NCBI GenBank assembly: GCA_018365815.1
Contig: JAGZJH010000017.1
Location: 1 to 47,946, forward strand
Reading direction: 5' to 3'
Origin: Erysipelotrichaceae bacterium
GTDB lineage: Bacteria; Bacillota_I; Bacilli_A; Erysipelotrichales; Coprobacillaceae
DNA length: 47,946 bases
A program made the translations under genes and the position numbers. A model generated the notes under the pieces. It was not told the origin of the DNA. It did not search any database and saw only the letters and a list, made by a program, of their open reading frames with translations. Shown here in pieces: positions 33,135-42,487 of the stretch. The first letter of the stretch is position 1. Every line of letters starts with the position of its first letter.

Positions 33135-33593
33135 ACGTTTTAAATAGTTCTCTAATATCTCTTCAAAATCTAAACCCAAATGAAATCCTAAACTAAAATA
33201 ATCATCAATACAATTTTGATAATCTTCAAATTGAAAAGTTGTTCTAATTTTTAACACATCTTCATAAACCTTAAAAAATAAATCTGTAATACTCTTAGTA
33301 ATTGCTAGTTCATTATAATTTTTAATTGAATCTACATGAAGTTCATAACCAATTGAAAGCAATAAATGCAAGGCATCTAAATAAGCTTCTAAAACATTTT
33401 CCTTTTTAATTAAAATATTTCTTTCCCAAAAGTTAAAACATTCAGATTCTTCACTTAATTTTCCCAATTCACTTAAAAAAGCTAATACTTTAATCTCAAT
33501 TTTATCTTTATTTAAAAGTTGATATTCATGATTTTCAATAATACTGACTTCATTTTCGACATATTTTTTATAAATTTGATTTGCTTTGTTCAT
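33132..33593 (-). CDS. Dimeric dUTPase-like (all-alpha NTP pyrophosphatase) protein, altered ligands
   Basis: 153-residue all-helical protein of the dimeric dUTPase/MazG-like superfamily: LAFLSELGKLSEESECFNFW and VLEAYLDALHLLLSIGYEL match the family patterns VELGELANE..xFKYW and VMEEYxDxLHFxLSxG. In active members two acidic pairs (ExxE and ExxD) hold Mg2+. Here they read Glu42..Lys45 and Ala70..Asp73, so one ligand of each pair is gone and dUTP hydrolysis is doubtful. ATG 33591-33593 has AGAAGGTG at 6 bases; the longer frame to 33665 has no ribosome site and includes a likely -10 (TATAAT). Possibly a degenerate or repurposed enzyme. Confidence 0.8.
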   Translation of the reverse strand: MNKANQIYKKYVENEVSIIENHEYQLLNKDKIEIKVLAFLSELGKLSEESECFNFWERNILIKKENVLEAYLDALHLLLSIGYELHVDSIKNYNELAITKSITDLFFKVYEDVLKIRTTFQFEDYQNCIDDYFSLGFHLGLDFEEILENYLKR

Positions 33594-33668
33594 TATTTCA
33601 CCTTCTTTACTTAATATTATAGCACTATCTTTAGTAAATGTATTAAAAAAGTCATGAAAACTCACGAC

Positions 33669-34898
33669 TTAAATCACAAAACGACCATTTTTTAAAATTT
33701 GAACTTTTTCATTGTTTGATTTTACACCAATAACTTCTAAATCTTCACTTCCAAACATGAAATCGCAATGTATCATTGAAAAATTCGCTCCTGCTTTTTC
33801 AAGTTCTTCTTTACTCATTGAAGCTCCATTTTGAATATTACTACTATAACAATTTCCAAGTGCTAAATGACATGAAGCATTTTCATCAAATAATGTATTA
33901 TAAAATACAATATTCATCTTTGAAATAGGTGAATCATTTGAAATTAATGCTACTTCTCCTAAATATTTCGCTCCTTCATCACTTTCTAATAAATCCGTTA
34001 AAACTTCTTTGTTGACTTTAGCATCATATTCAACGACTTTTCCCTCTTTAAATACGAAATAAAAGTCTTCACAAAGTTTACCACGAATATTTAACGGTTT
34101 TGTTGCCACCACTTTACCATTAACACGATATTTATGAGGCATACAAAAAATTTCTTCAGTTGGAATATTAGGGGTAAAACCAATCCCGTTAGGTGTTTTT
34201 TCCTCTGCCCCACTCCATTGATGATTAGAAACTAGCCCAACTTCTAGATCTGTTCCTAGTTTATTTTTAAAGATTAATTTTTCAAAAGCATAGTCAGTTA
34301 ATTTTTGACGATATTTTACTTTTTCTTGTATATGTTCTTGCCATAATTGAATTGGATCATTATGTTCATTAATTCGACATACTTCAAAAATAGTTGCCCA
34401 AAGTTTTGATAACGCTTCTTCATCACTTAAATTAGGAAATACTAATTTTGCCCATATTATGTTTGGAACACATAATCCTAACCATTGGCCGATACTTGAA
34501 GCCGTGTAATAACGATAGGGTGCCATTGCCTTTGACATTGCTTTTTGTACTTTTTGAATTACAGAACCATCAATGTTTTTAAGTAACGTTGGATTTGGTG
34601 ATGAAATACTAATTAATGCACATTGACGTTCAATTTGATAGGCTTTACGATTCACTACCCACTCAGGGATTTCACATAAACAATCAATATCGGCATATTG
34701 ATAGTCTAATTTAGTTAAATAAGGATCACTATAATTGACATAAACTTCCTGAGCCCCCGCTTTATAGGCTTCTTCAACGACTAAGCGTGTAAAATCAATA
34801 GCCTCCACAGTCGAGTTGATAACTAAAAATTGTTTTGGTTGTAGATTAATTCCTACTTTAATTGCAGTTTTCGCATACTTTCTTAATAAATTTTCCAT
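33669..34898 (-). CDS. Aminopeptidase, M29 family (AmpS/PepS-like)
   Basis: 409-residue cytosolic metallo-aminopeptidase of the M29 (thermophilic aminopeptidase) family, which trims N-terminal residues from peptides. Co-metal ligands are seen in the expected order: Glu in NIPTEEIF, Glu in YLGEVALI, His in CHLALGNCY, and His/Asp in SMIHCDFMFG. Length is typical. The ATG at 34896-34898 lacks a ribosome site and stands two bases after the stop codon of the deacetylase gene, so it is translated by coupling. A role linking peptide recycling to wall modification is not established. Confidence 0.93.
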   Translation of the reverse strand: MENLLRKYAKTAIKVGINLQPKQFLVINSTVEAIDFTRLVVEEAYKAGAQEVYVNYSDPYLTKLDYQYADIDCLCEIPEWVVNRKAYQIERQCALISISSPNPTLLKNIDGSVIQKVQKAMSKAMAPYRYYTASSIGQWLGLCVPNIIWAKLVFPNLSDEEALSKLWATIFEVCRINEHNDPIQLWQEHIQEKVKYRQKLTDYAFEKLIFKNKLGTDLEVGLVSNHQWSGAEEKTPNGIGFTPNIPTEEIFCMPHKYRVNGKVVATKPLNIRGKLCEDFYFVFKEGKVVEYDAKVNKEVLTDLLESDEGAKYLGEVALISNDSPISKMNIVFYNTLFDENASCHLALGNCYSSNIQNGASMSKEELEKAGANFSMIHCDFMFGSEDLEVIGVKSNNEKVQILKNGRFVI

Positions 34899-34900
34899 AA

Positions 34901-36295
34901 CTAATTCGCTAAACCATGATGAAATTCCGGTGTGGTTTGATCAATTGCTCTAAACTCATATCCTAAATTTTGATAATGTTCAATAATTGCCGGTAGTGCT
35001 TCTACTGTTTTAGCACTACCACCCCCATCATGCATTAACATCATGATTTTAGTTTTCCCCTTTCCACTATTTTTTGCCTTTTCTATTAATAAAGGAACAG
35101 TTTGATAAGACTCTCCGTCCCCATTGGCAGCATTCCAATCAATATAAATAAAACCATTTTGATTAGCAAAATCAACAATTTGCTTCATAATCCCTTGTTG
35201 ATATTGTTTGCTTATTGTATTACTCGTTCCCCCAGGAAAACGAATGTATTTTGGAATATACCCAATTTGACTTTTAACCACTTGACTGATTTTTTCAATA
35301 TCTTCTCGATACTGTTCAATACTTCCATATAAATATTCATAATTATGACAATACGTATGCATTCCAATCGTATGTCCTTGAAGATTTGCTTCTTTGATAT
35401 AATGATAATAATTAGGACTTGCACCGGTGACAAAAAAACTTGCTTTGACTTGATAACGTGATAGTACCTCTAATACTTTTGGCGTATTTATACTAGGTCC
35501 ATCATCAAAAGTTAAGTATATAATCTTCGTAGATTCTTCTATTTCTTTCACCGTTACTTCTCGACTATAAGTTGATTTATTTCCCTGGAAATCAACAGCA
35601 TTATACTTAATCTGATAAACTCCTACTGTTTTATTATCAAAATCTGCAAAATCGATACTATATGTAGGATTTTGATCAATGCTATCACTAATTGACACAC
35701 CGGTATCATAATTTGCCTCTTGACCTTGAGTAATCACTAAAGGCGTTAAACCAGAAATTACTGGTGCCTCTTTATCTTTTGGTTGAACTATGACTTTTGT
35801 TTTTTTACACGTTTGATTACGATAACTATCCTTTACACAAACACCGATTTCATATTCACCGGGTTTATTGAATTTATATTTTTGGTCTAATATAACTTTT
35901 GTTTTAGAATCATCAATGACTTCTCCAACTAATTTTGTTTTATTGATTTTTTGTCCTTTGACAATCGTTTGTGAGTAAACATTAAACTCCGGTGCAATTT
36001 TATCCACAACATTAACTTCTAATTTCTCTTTTTGATTTTTGTATTTGTATTCAACTAAATACTGTCCATATTTAGAACTATCTACTTTAGAGTTAATCAT
36101 TAAATTTTGTTGATCAAAACGAGGCTGAATGTAACTATGCGGTTCGAAAACTTCATTCAATCCAATTTCTACACTATTTTGTATCAATAAACGCTGATGT
36201 GATCGCGACATCACAAATACCATTAAAAGCATCAATAGACAACTTAGAAAAACAAAAAGTCGTTTGGTATTTTTTGTTAAATGTATTCTTTTCAT
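34901..36295 (-). CDS. Membrane-anchored polysaccharide deacetylase with Ig-like domains
   Basis: 464-residue extracytoplasmic enzyme. A basic start and one hydrophobic segment (about 12-30) anchor it in the membrane with the rest outside. Residues 35-250 hold two or three DUF5011/Ig-like repeats (DKIAPEFNVYSQTIVKGQ, DKEAPVISGLTPLVITQGQ as repeat starts). Residues 257-460 are the NodB domain: TFDDGP (Asp264, Asp265), HTYCH (His313, His317; usual HSYSH/HTYSH) and RFPGG. It likely deacetylates peptidoglycan N-acetylglucosamine, as PgdA-type proteins do; wall teichoic or other glycans are alternatives. AATAGGTGAG precedes the start. Coupled to the M29 aminopeptidase gene. Confidence 0.92.
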   Translation of the reverse strand: MKRIHLTKNTKRLFVFLSCLLMLLMVFVMSRSHQRLLIQNSVEIGLNEVFEPHSYIQPRFDQQNLMINSKVDSSKYGQYLVEYKYKNQKEKLEVNVVDKIAPEFNVYSQTIVKGQKINKTKLVGEVIDDSKTKVILDQKYKFNKPGEYEIGVCVKDSYRNQTCKKTKVIVQPKDKEAPVISGLTPLVITQGQEANYDTGVSISDSIDQNPTYSIDFADFDNKTVGVYQIKYNAVDFQGNKSTYSREVTVKEIEESTKIIYLTFDDGPSINTPKVLEVLSRYQVKASFFVTGASPNYYHYIKEANLQGHTIGMHTYCHNYEYLYGSIEQYREDIEKISQVVKSQIGYIPKYIRFPGGTSNTISKQYQQGIMKQIVDFANQNGFIYIDWNAANGDGESYQTVPLLIEKAKNSGKGKTKIMMLMHDGGGSAKTVEALPAIIEHYQNLGYEFRAIDQTTPEFHHGLAN

Positions 36296-36365
36296 TATCT
36301 CACCTATTTCTATATATATGCTTTGAATATTATTGTATATGATTATTACATTTTTTCAACCATCA

Positions 36366-36430
36366 ATTTCTTTAAAGAATTTCACTATATTTTTCATATT
36401 TTTCAAATATACCTTTTTTCTTTAAAGAAA
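36366..36430. repeat. Pair of palindromes between deacetylase and bcp genes
   Basis: TTCTTTAAAGAA occurs at 36368-36379 and again, extended to TTTCTTTAAAGAAA, at 36417-36430. Their centres are 50 bases apart, about five helical turns, in the intergenic space of the divergent genes. Probable paired operator; the regulator is unknown. Confidence 0.55.
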
Positions 36431-36508
36431 ACACAGTAAAATTAATTCACATTCGTTGAGTTTTATTTTATGTTAGTATAGAATGATAATTACAAGGAGG
36501 AATTGTAT

Positions 36509-36967
36509 ATGTTAAAAGTGAATGACAAAATTCCTGATGTTACCCTTAACTTTGATGATGGAAATCAAAAAAAATTAAGTGAATATAAAGGACAAAAATT
36601 AATTTTATTTTTTTACCCTAAAGATTCAACACCGGGTTGCACTAAAGAAGCTTGTTCATTAAATTTCAATTATCAAAATTTAATCGACTTAGGTTACCAA
36701 ATTATCGGAATCAGTCCTCAAAATCAAAAATCTAAAGCAAAATTCAGAGAAAAAAATCAACTCATTATGCCTTTAGTTTGTGATGAAGATACCAGTGTTT
36801 GTCAAGCATTTGGTGTTTGGCAAAAAAAGAAACTTTATGGTCGTGAATATATGGGAGTCGTTAGAACTACTTTTGTTGTCGATGAAAGCCAAACAATTAC
36901 CCATGTTTATTCTAAAGTTAAAGTTGCTTCACATGGTGAAGATTTACTCAATGATTTAAAACAATAA
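36509..36967 (+). CDS. bcp: Thiol peroxidase, Bcp/PrxQ type
   Basis: 152-residue peroxiredoxin that reduces hydrogen peroxide and organic hydroperoxides with thioredoxin. FFYPKDSTPGCTKEACSLN carries the peroxidatic Cys44 and the resolving Cys49 five residues on, as in atypical 2-Cys Bcp; the Arg of the active site lies in GVVRTTFVVDE. The ATG at 36509-36511 follows AAGGAGG at 6 bases. The palindrome pair upstream may regulate it. Terminator follows. Confidence 0.95.
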   Translation: MLKVNDKIPDVTLNFDDGNQKKLSEYKGQKLILFFYPKDSTPGCTKEACSLNFNYQNLIDLGYQIIGISPQNQKSKAKFREKNQLIMPLVCDEDTSVCQAFGVWQKKKLYGREYMGVVRTTFVVDESQTITHVYSKVKVASHGEDLLNDLKQ

Positions 36968-36968
36968 T

Positions 36969-37016
36969 AAAAAGAACTTAATGATTATCTATCATACTAA
37001 TCATCAAGTTCTTTTT
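36969..37016. terminator. Terminator between bcp and metQ (convergent)
   Basis: 19-bp stem, AAAAAGAACTTAATGATTA (36969-36987) with 36998-37016 and a single G-U pair; T-rich on both strands, so it can serve both convergent units. Confidence 0.9.
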
Positions 37017-37027
37017 ATTTGATTAAA

Positions 37028-37846
37028 TTACTTTACAACAATAACTGAACCTTTGTATTCTTGTTCAATGAATTGTTTAATTTCATCTGATTTTAATACT
37101 TCGATTAACGCTTTAATCTTTTCATCATTTTCATGACCTGTTTTAACTGCAATGATATTAACATATGGATTATCTAATGAAGTATCTTCTAAAATAACGG
37201 CATCATTTACTGGATTTAAGTTTGCTTGTAAGGCGTAGTTTCCATTAATCGCCACTAAATCCCCTTCATTGTTGTTGTAAGAAGTAACTAAAAACTCAGG
37301 TTTTACTTCTTTAAATTGTAAGTTTTTTGGATTATCTAAAATATCTTTAAGTTCAGCATTAATAGGTTTAACTCCACCTTTTAAGGTAATTAAATTAGCA
37401 TTTGCTAACATTGTTAAAATACGTCCATGATCTGCCACACTATTACTAATAACAATAGTTGCCCCATCTTTTAATTCACTAATATCTTTAATTGTTTTTG
37501 AATAGAAACCAAATGGTTCAATATGAATTCCAGCCGCATTAGTTAATTCATACCCATTTTTTTCAACATCTTCTTCAAAAAATGGAACGTGTTGAAAATA
37601 ATTCGCATCTACTTCATTATCATCTAATGATTTATTAAATAAATAATAATCATCTAATACTTCAACAGTTAAATCAATCCCATATTTTTCTTTTAAAATT
37701 GGTTTTGCTTGTTCTAAAATTTTAGCATGTGGATTAGAAGTTGCTGAAACTTTTAATTCATTTTCACCTCTGGTTTTAGATTTAGTACACCCACTAATTC
37801 CTAACACTAATCCGATAATTAATAAACATTGTAATATTTTTTTCAT
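37028..37846 (-). CDS. metQ: Methionine-binding lipoprotein MetQ
   Basis: 272-residue NlpA-family substrate-binding protein of the methionine ABC importer, attached outside the membrane by a lipid. Signal peptide and lipobox end in GISGC (Cys20). Conserved stretches DYYLFNKSLDDNEVDANYFQH (split) and EPFGFYSK, plus GDLVAINGNYALQANLNP, identify the family. Start behind GGGGAGAAAG; third gene of metN-metI-metQ under the T-box. Confidence 0.95.
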   Translation of the reverse strand: MKKILQCLLIIGLVLGISGCTKSKTRGENELKVSATSNPHAKILEQAKPILKEKYGIDLTVEVLDDYYLFNKSLDDNEVDANYFQHVPFFEEDVEKNGYELTNAAGIHIEPFGFYSKTIKDISELKDGATIVISNSVADHGRILTMLANANLITLKGGVKPINAELKDILDNPKNLQFKEVKPEFLVTSYNNNEGDLVAINGNYALQANLNPVNDAVILEDTSLDNPYVNIIAVKTGHENDEKIKALIEVLKSDEIKQFIEQEYKGSVIVVK

Positions 37847-37860
37847 AATCTCTTTCTCCC

Positions 37861-38514
37861 CTAACGTTTGTCTACTTTTTTAACAATATAATCGCCAATT
37901 CCTTGAATAATAAATACGATTACAATAATAAGGATAGTGGCAATATAAGTAACTGTATAATCATTTCTTGCCACACCATATAAATAAGCAAGGTTTCCTA
38001 ACCCCCCAGCACCGATGGCGCCTGCCATTGCAGTATAACCCACTAAAGAAATTGCCATGACACTCATACTTGAAATTAAAGCCGGTTTTGCTTCAGGTAA
38101 AACGACTTTTGTCATAATTTGAAAATAATTTGCTCCCATTGCTTTGCTGGCTTCAATCGTTCCTTTATCAACTTCATTTAATGCAATCATACACATTCTT
38201 GCATAAAACGGTGCACTTGAAAGAATGAGCGAAGGTAAGGCAGCAGTTGCTCCTAGCATTGTTCCAACTAATGATTTAGTCACCGGAATCATGATAATAA
38301 GTAAAATAATATAAGGCACTGCTCTTAAAATATTAACGACTAAATCTAATACTTTATTAACGATTTTATTAGGCATCAATCCATTTTTACCGGTTAAGTA
38401 AAGTAAAATTCCAATCCCCATTCCTAATAAAACCGCCACAATCAATGATACAAAAGTCATATATAAAGTATCTTGAAGTGCACTTAGCATTGTATTCCAA
38501 TCAACATTAGCCAT
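37861..38514 (-). CDS. metI: Methionine ABC transporter permease MetI
   Basis: 217-residue permease with five hydrophobic helices. The EAA loop that contacts MetN is EASKAMGANYFQIMTKVVLPEAKP, seen in two parts (EASKAMGANYF and VLPEAKPAL). Directly follows metN (the start codon is adjacent to its stop) and has GGAGGTGAT for ribosome binding inside the metN end. Confidence 0.95.
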   Translation of the reverse strand: MANVDWNTMLSALQDTLYMTFVSLIVAVLLGMGIGILLYLTGKNGLMPNKIVNKVLDLVVNILRAVPYIILLIIMIPVTKSLVGTMLGATAALPSLILSSAPFYARMCMIALNEVDKGTIEASKAMGANYFQIMTKVVLPEAKPALISSMSVMAISLVGYTAMAGAIGAGGLGNLAYLYGVARNDYTVTYIATILIIVIVFIIQGIGDYIVKKVDKR

Positions 38515-39534
38515 CTAAATCACCTCCACAATCACTTCATACATTTCTAATTTTTGAATAACTTGTTGATATTCTTGTGATGTTCCTTCTAATAAATTCA
38601 CATACATTATTCCAAAAGAACTTTCTAAAGTATTCGTTAAATTAGCATGCACAATACTCATTGCTACATTACTTTCTTTCATTACTTTTGATAAAATTGG
38701 TTGTCGACTAATATGTGAATTAAAAGTTAATCGTAAAAGTTTGCCGTTAGGATAAATTGTTTTTAATTCCTCTTTAAGTGATGTTTCATCAACTTTTGAA
38801 CTTACCCCATGAACAAATTGTTGTGTCACTAAATGATTTGGGTGTTCAAAGATATCTTTGACACTCCCTACTTCTACAATTTCTCCATTAGACATTACTG
38901 CAATGCGATGACAAATGCGTTGAACAACCTCCATTTGATGTGTAATTAATACAATTGTAATATTTAACTGTTGATTAATTTTAACTAATAAATCTAAAAT
39001 AGATTCAGTTGTTTTAGGATCTAATGCACTGGTTGCTTCATCACATAATAAAATCGTTGGATCGTTGGCTAGCGCTCTTGCAATTCCGACACGCTGTTTT
39101 TGTCCCCCAGAAAGTTCATTGGGATATGCATTTTCACGTCCTTTTAACCCTACTAGTTCAATCAGTTCTAATGCTTTTTGGCGACGTTTATCAGCTGGCA
39201 TTTTCACAATTTCGAGTGGCAATTCAACATTCTCTAAAACTGTTCGAGACCATAATAAATTAAAATGTTGAAAAATCATTCCAATTTTTGTACGTTGTTT
39301 TCGCAACTGTTTTTTACTTAAATGATTTAAGTTTTTGCCATTAACAATCACCTCACCACTTGTCGGTTTTTCTAACTGATTAATCACTCTTACCAGTGTT
39401 GATTTACCGGCACCACTATAACCAATAATTCCAAATATTTCACCTTCATTAATCGTCAAACTACAATTATCAATGGCATTGACAATTCCATTTTTAGTTT
39501 GATATTGTTTAGTGATATTTAATAACTCAATCAT
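38515..39534 (-). CDS. metN: Methionine ABC transporter ATP-binding protein MetN
   Basis: 339-residue ATPase powering methionine import. Walker A GYSGAGKST, Q-loop IFQHFNLL, signature LSGGQKQR, Walker B ILLCDEATSALD; residues about 265-339 form the NIL/ACT-like domain that senses intracellular methionine and inhibits transport. First gene of the operon, controlled by the methionine T-box upstream. Confidence 0.96.
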   Translation of the reverse strand: MIELLNITKQYQTKNGIVNAIDNCSLTINEGEIFGIIGYSGAGKSTLVRVINQLEKPTSGEVIVNGKNLNHLSKKQLRKQRTKIGMIFQHFNLLWSRTVLENVELPLEIVKMPADKRRQKALELIELVGLKGRENAYPNELSGGQKQRVGIARALANDPTILLCDEATSALDPKTTESILDLLVKINQQLNITIVLITHQMEVVQRICHRIAVMSNGEIVEVGSVKDIFEHPNHLVTQQFVHGVSSKVDETSLKEELKTIYPNGKLLRLTFNSHISRQPILSKVMKESNVAMSIVHANLTNTLESSFGIMYVNLLEGTSQEYQQVIQKLEMYEVIVEVI

Positions 39535-39555
39535 CTTCTCACCTCTTCTTTAAAA

Positions 39556-39806
39556 ATAAAAAACTCGTCCTTAATAAAGGACGAGATAATTCCCGTGTTA
39601 CCACCTTAATTCACTACAATCTCACAATTATAGCCTCATCGAGTACCAACATACTCTAGTACAATAACGGGTACAACCGTCATGAGCTAACTATTCACCC
39701 ACAAAACTCAAAGGCCATCTTCATTGAAGCTTCCTTGTTCTTTTCCACCAACCAAGAACTCTCTATTAATTCTTCTTCAACTACTCTCCTTGTCAATGTC
39801 ATTAGA
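39556..39806 (-). promoter_or_regulatory. T-box leader (methionine) of metNIQ
   Basis: Minus-strand leader with T-box core AAGGTGGTAACACGGG and terminator stem CTCGTCCTTTATTAAGGACGAG followed in part by T7 (stem halves CTCGTCC and GGACGAG). Stem I pairs CAAGG with CCTTTG and GTTGAAG with CTTCAAT; between them on the 3' side GAAGATGG exposes an ATG specifier (39716-39718). Methionine specificity agrees with the transporter genes downstream. Confidence 0.92.
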
Positions 39807-39809
39807 TAT

Positions 39810-39838
39810 ATATTAAAACGCTTAAACTAAAATGTCAA
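39810..39838 (-). promoter_or_regulatory. Promoter of the metNIQ leader
   Basis: Consensus TTGACA (39833-39838), 17-base spacer, TAATAT (39810-39815) on the minus strand. Confidence 0.85.
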
Positions 39839-39842
39839 TCAT

Positions 39843-40649
39843 TTATTTAAAAAAATTATCTTCAATAAATACAGCGACACCATCTTCATCATGACTTAAA
39901 GTAATTGCATTTGCCACTGCTTTAACTTTAGGATTTCCATTAGCCATACATACCCCAACACCACAATCACGAATCATTTCCAAATCATTTAATTCATCAC
40001 CAAAAACGCATACATTTTCAAGTGTCATATTATATTTTTGAGCTACTTTTTCGATTCCTTTAGTTTTAGAGACCTCAGGATTTAAAAATTCAAATAAATT
40101 TTTAGTCGAACGTACCCCGCGATAACGTGGATCTAAATGTTTTGAATAAAACTTTTCAACTTCATTAATCACTTCTTCTTCACCATCGATTAATAACTTA
40201 GGAGCTTGGGTTTGTATAAATTGTTCTAAATCGTCGATGCATAATTCAAATTGATTTCCTTTAGCTAAATGTTCAATTAAATCAGTTTGTTTTGTCGCAT
40301 GAAGTTGATACTGATCAAAAATACAAAAACTCATCTCAAAATGCTCATATAACGCTTTAATTTCTTTAATCAAATGTCCATCTAATTCATAAAGTAAAAC
40401 ATTTTCATTTTGTTGATAATCAATATATTGTCCCCCATTAAATCCTACTAAAATATCTACATAAGGTTTAATTTGCCATTTATCAAGTAAACGATCTACT
40501 GCTAAAGGACTGCGACCGGTTGCAATTCCAAATAAAACCCCCTGTTTTCTTACTTTTTGAATAGTCTCAATTGTTCTTATGCTCACTGTTGACTTTGAGT
40601 TTAATAAAGTTCCATCTAAATCACATAAAATCATTTTAATTTTTTCCAT
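39843..40649 (-). CDS. Cof-type HAD phosphatase
   Basis: Subclass IIB HAD phosphatase of about 268 residues: motif I LCDLDGTLLNS, motif II GIATGRSP, Lys in VSKTKGIEKVA, motif IV VFGDELNDLEMI. I start at the ATG at 40647-40649 (MEKIKM), since AGGTG stands six bases upstream; ATG and GTG codons two and three positions earlier overlap that site. Second of three Cof-type enzymes in the window. Substrate unknown. Its stop codon adjoins the metNIQ promoter. Confidence 0.88.
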   Translation of the reverse strand: MEKIKMILCDLDGTLLNSKSTVSIRTIETIQKVRKQGVLFGIATGRSPLAVDRLLDKWQIKPYVDILVGFNGGQYIDYQQNENVLLYELDGHLIKEIKALYEHFEMSFCIFDQYQLHATKQTDLIEHLAKGNQFELCIDDLEQFIQTQAPKLLIDGEEEVINEVEKFYSKHLDPRYRGVRSTKNLFEFLNPEVSKTKGIEKVAQKYNMTLENVCVFGDELNDLEMIRDCGVGVCMANGNPKVKAVANAITLSHDEDGVAVFIEDNFFK

Positions 40650-40784
40650 TTTCATCACCTATTTTATCTTAACAAATCGAAATTAAAAATGGTTAGATTT
40701 TAATTATCTGAAAAAAGATTAAATAATTTTTAATAACCACAATCATTATGCTATAATAAATATATTTAAAGGGGGATTTAGAAT

Positions 40785-42104
40785 ATGTATCAAAAAACAA
40801 CAAAAGAATTAATTGAATTTATTAACGCCTGCCCAACGCCTTATCATGCCAATGCAACTGTGAAAGCAATGCTAGATAAGGAAGGATTTATCGAATTAAC
40901 AGAAGGAACTCATTGGGATTTAGTTTGTGGTAAAAAATATTATGTTTCTAAAAATACAACTGCTTTAATTGCTTTTGAAATTGGAAGTTCATTAGACAAT
41001 TATAGTTTTAATATCTCTGCATCACACTGTGATACACCGACTTTTAAAATCAAACCATTGCCTACTATAAAAACAGAAAATATTTATACAAAATTAAATG
41101 TTGAAATGTATGGTGGAGCATTATGTGCACCTTGGTTTGATCGCCCATTATCCATTGCCGGACGTGTGATTGTAAAAAAAGGAAATCAGTTTAAAACACG
41201 TTTAATCAATGTCGATCAAGATTTATTGATTATTCCAAACTTAGCAATCCACTTAAATCGTGAGGCTAATAAAGGAGAAAGTTACAATAATCAAATTCAT
41301 ATGTTACCTTTATTTGGTTCTGGCAAATTAGATGAACAAGCCTTTAATCAACTTATCGCTAAAGAGTTACAAGAAGATATTGAAAACATCTATGCTTCTG
41401 AATTGTTTTTATACCCTAGATGTTCAGGAACAATGATTGGTGTTGATCAAGAATATGTGGGTTCACCACGTTTAGATGATTTACAATGTGTATTTTCAAC
41501 TTTAAAAGGATTTATTCAAGGAAATAATCCTCAATCTATCAATGTATTTTATATGGCAGATAATGAAGAAGTGGGTAGTCATACTAAACAAGGGGCTGCT
41601 TCTACTTTCTTAAAAGATACTTTAAAACGTATCAATAATGGATTACACAAAACAGATGAAGATTATTATCGTGCTTTAGCCGCTTCAATGATTGTTTCTG
41701 CAGATAATGCTCATGCTGTCCACCCAAATCAACCTTCATTATCTGATCCTGTCAATCGTGTATTAATGAATAGCGGTGTAGTTATTAAACATAGTGCGAG
41801 ACAATCTTATACAACTGATGCTATGTCTGCTGCATTATTTATTGAATGTTGTAAAAAGGCAGGAGTTCCTTATCAATCTTACACTAACCGTTCAGATTTA
41901 CCAGGTGGTGGAACTTTAGGGAGCATTAGTGAAGGACAAGTGAGTATCCATTCAGTAGATATTGGTTTAGCACAACTTGCAATGCATTCTTGTTTTGAAC
42001 TTGCCGGTAGCAAAGATACACATTATGCGATTTTAGCCATGAAAGAATTTTATTCACATCATTTGAGTGAAATTGCACCTGGAATTATTGCAATGACTAA
42101 GTAG
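40785..42104 (+). CDS. M18 family aminopeptidase
   Basis: 439-residue cytosolic zinc aminopeptidase (aspartyl-aminopeptidase family, ApeB-like), a dodecameric tetrahedral enzyme that removes N-terminal residues. Ligand motifs: SASHCDTPTF (His81, Asp83), MADNEEVGSHTKQGA (catalytic Glu and zinc Glu), SADNAHAVHPN, and HSVDIGLAQLAMHS near the end. Ribosome site AAAGGGGG and a TATAAT (40752-40757 region) precede it. Stand-alone gene followed by a strong terminator. Confidence 0.94.
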   Translation: MYQKTTKELIEFINACPTPYHANATVKAMLDKEGFIELTEGTHWDLVCGKKYYVSKNTTALIAFEIGSSLDNYSFNISASHCDTPTFKIKPLPTIKTENIYTKLNVEMYGGALCAPWFDRPLSIAGRVIVKKGNQFKTRLINVDQDLLIIPNLAIHLNREANKGESYNNQIHMLPLFGSGKLDEQAFNQLIAKELQEDIENIYASELFLYPRCSGTMIGVDQEYVGSPRLDDLQCVFSTLKGFIQGNNPQSINVFYMADNEEVGSHTKQGAASTFLKDTLKRINNGLHKTDEDYYRALAASMIVSADNAHAVHPNQPSLSDPVNRVLMNSGVVIKHSARQSYTTDAMSAALFIECCKKAGVPYQSYTNRSDLPGGGTLGSISEGQVSIHSVDIGLAQLAMHSCFELAGSKDTHYAILAMKEFYSHHLSEIAPGIIAMTK

Positions 42105-42193
42105 TTATTAATCACTTTAAACATATACTTAATAAAAAGTAAAAAAATAATAAAGTATGAGTTTTAAAGAAACTCAACTTTATCAACACTATT

Positions 42194-42220
42194 AGTAGCA
42201 ACTTTGTTGCTACTTTTATT
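42194..42220 (+). terminator. Terminator of the M18 aminopeptidase gene
   Basis: AGTAGCAAC / GTTGCTACT, 9-bp stem with a TTT loop and T-rich tail. Confidence 0.88.
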
Positions 42221-42436
42221 TTGATTCAATACTTTTACACCTATTCAATAACACGGTTTTCATTGATAATATAAAATTCAAGTTAAATTTCCATAATTGT
42301 TACATTTAAGATTTCTCATTTTTTCTAATATTCGATTGTATTTTCATATAAAAAATGTATAACAAGTTGTAAGGAAAGCAAGAAAATAGGGTAGCTTTGT
42401 TAAAGTAGCCTTGTTGAAATGTTTTCATGGAGTAAA

Positions 42437-42487
42437 AAAAACCTCTAATGGTGTCCCAGTAAGGATACTTTAATTAGAGGCTTTTTG
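42437..42487 (-). terminator. Terminator downstream of the Cof gene
   Basis: CCTCTAAT / ATTAGAGG stem flanked by A and T runs, with eight T on the minus strand and five on the plus strand; loop of about 25 bases. Confidence 0.7.

Noticed and set aside
42361..42440. Possible small RNA between the M18 aminopeptidase and Cof genes
   Set aside because: No promoter or conserved structure that I could define beyond the flanking hairpins.
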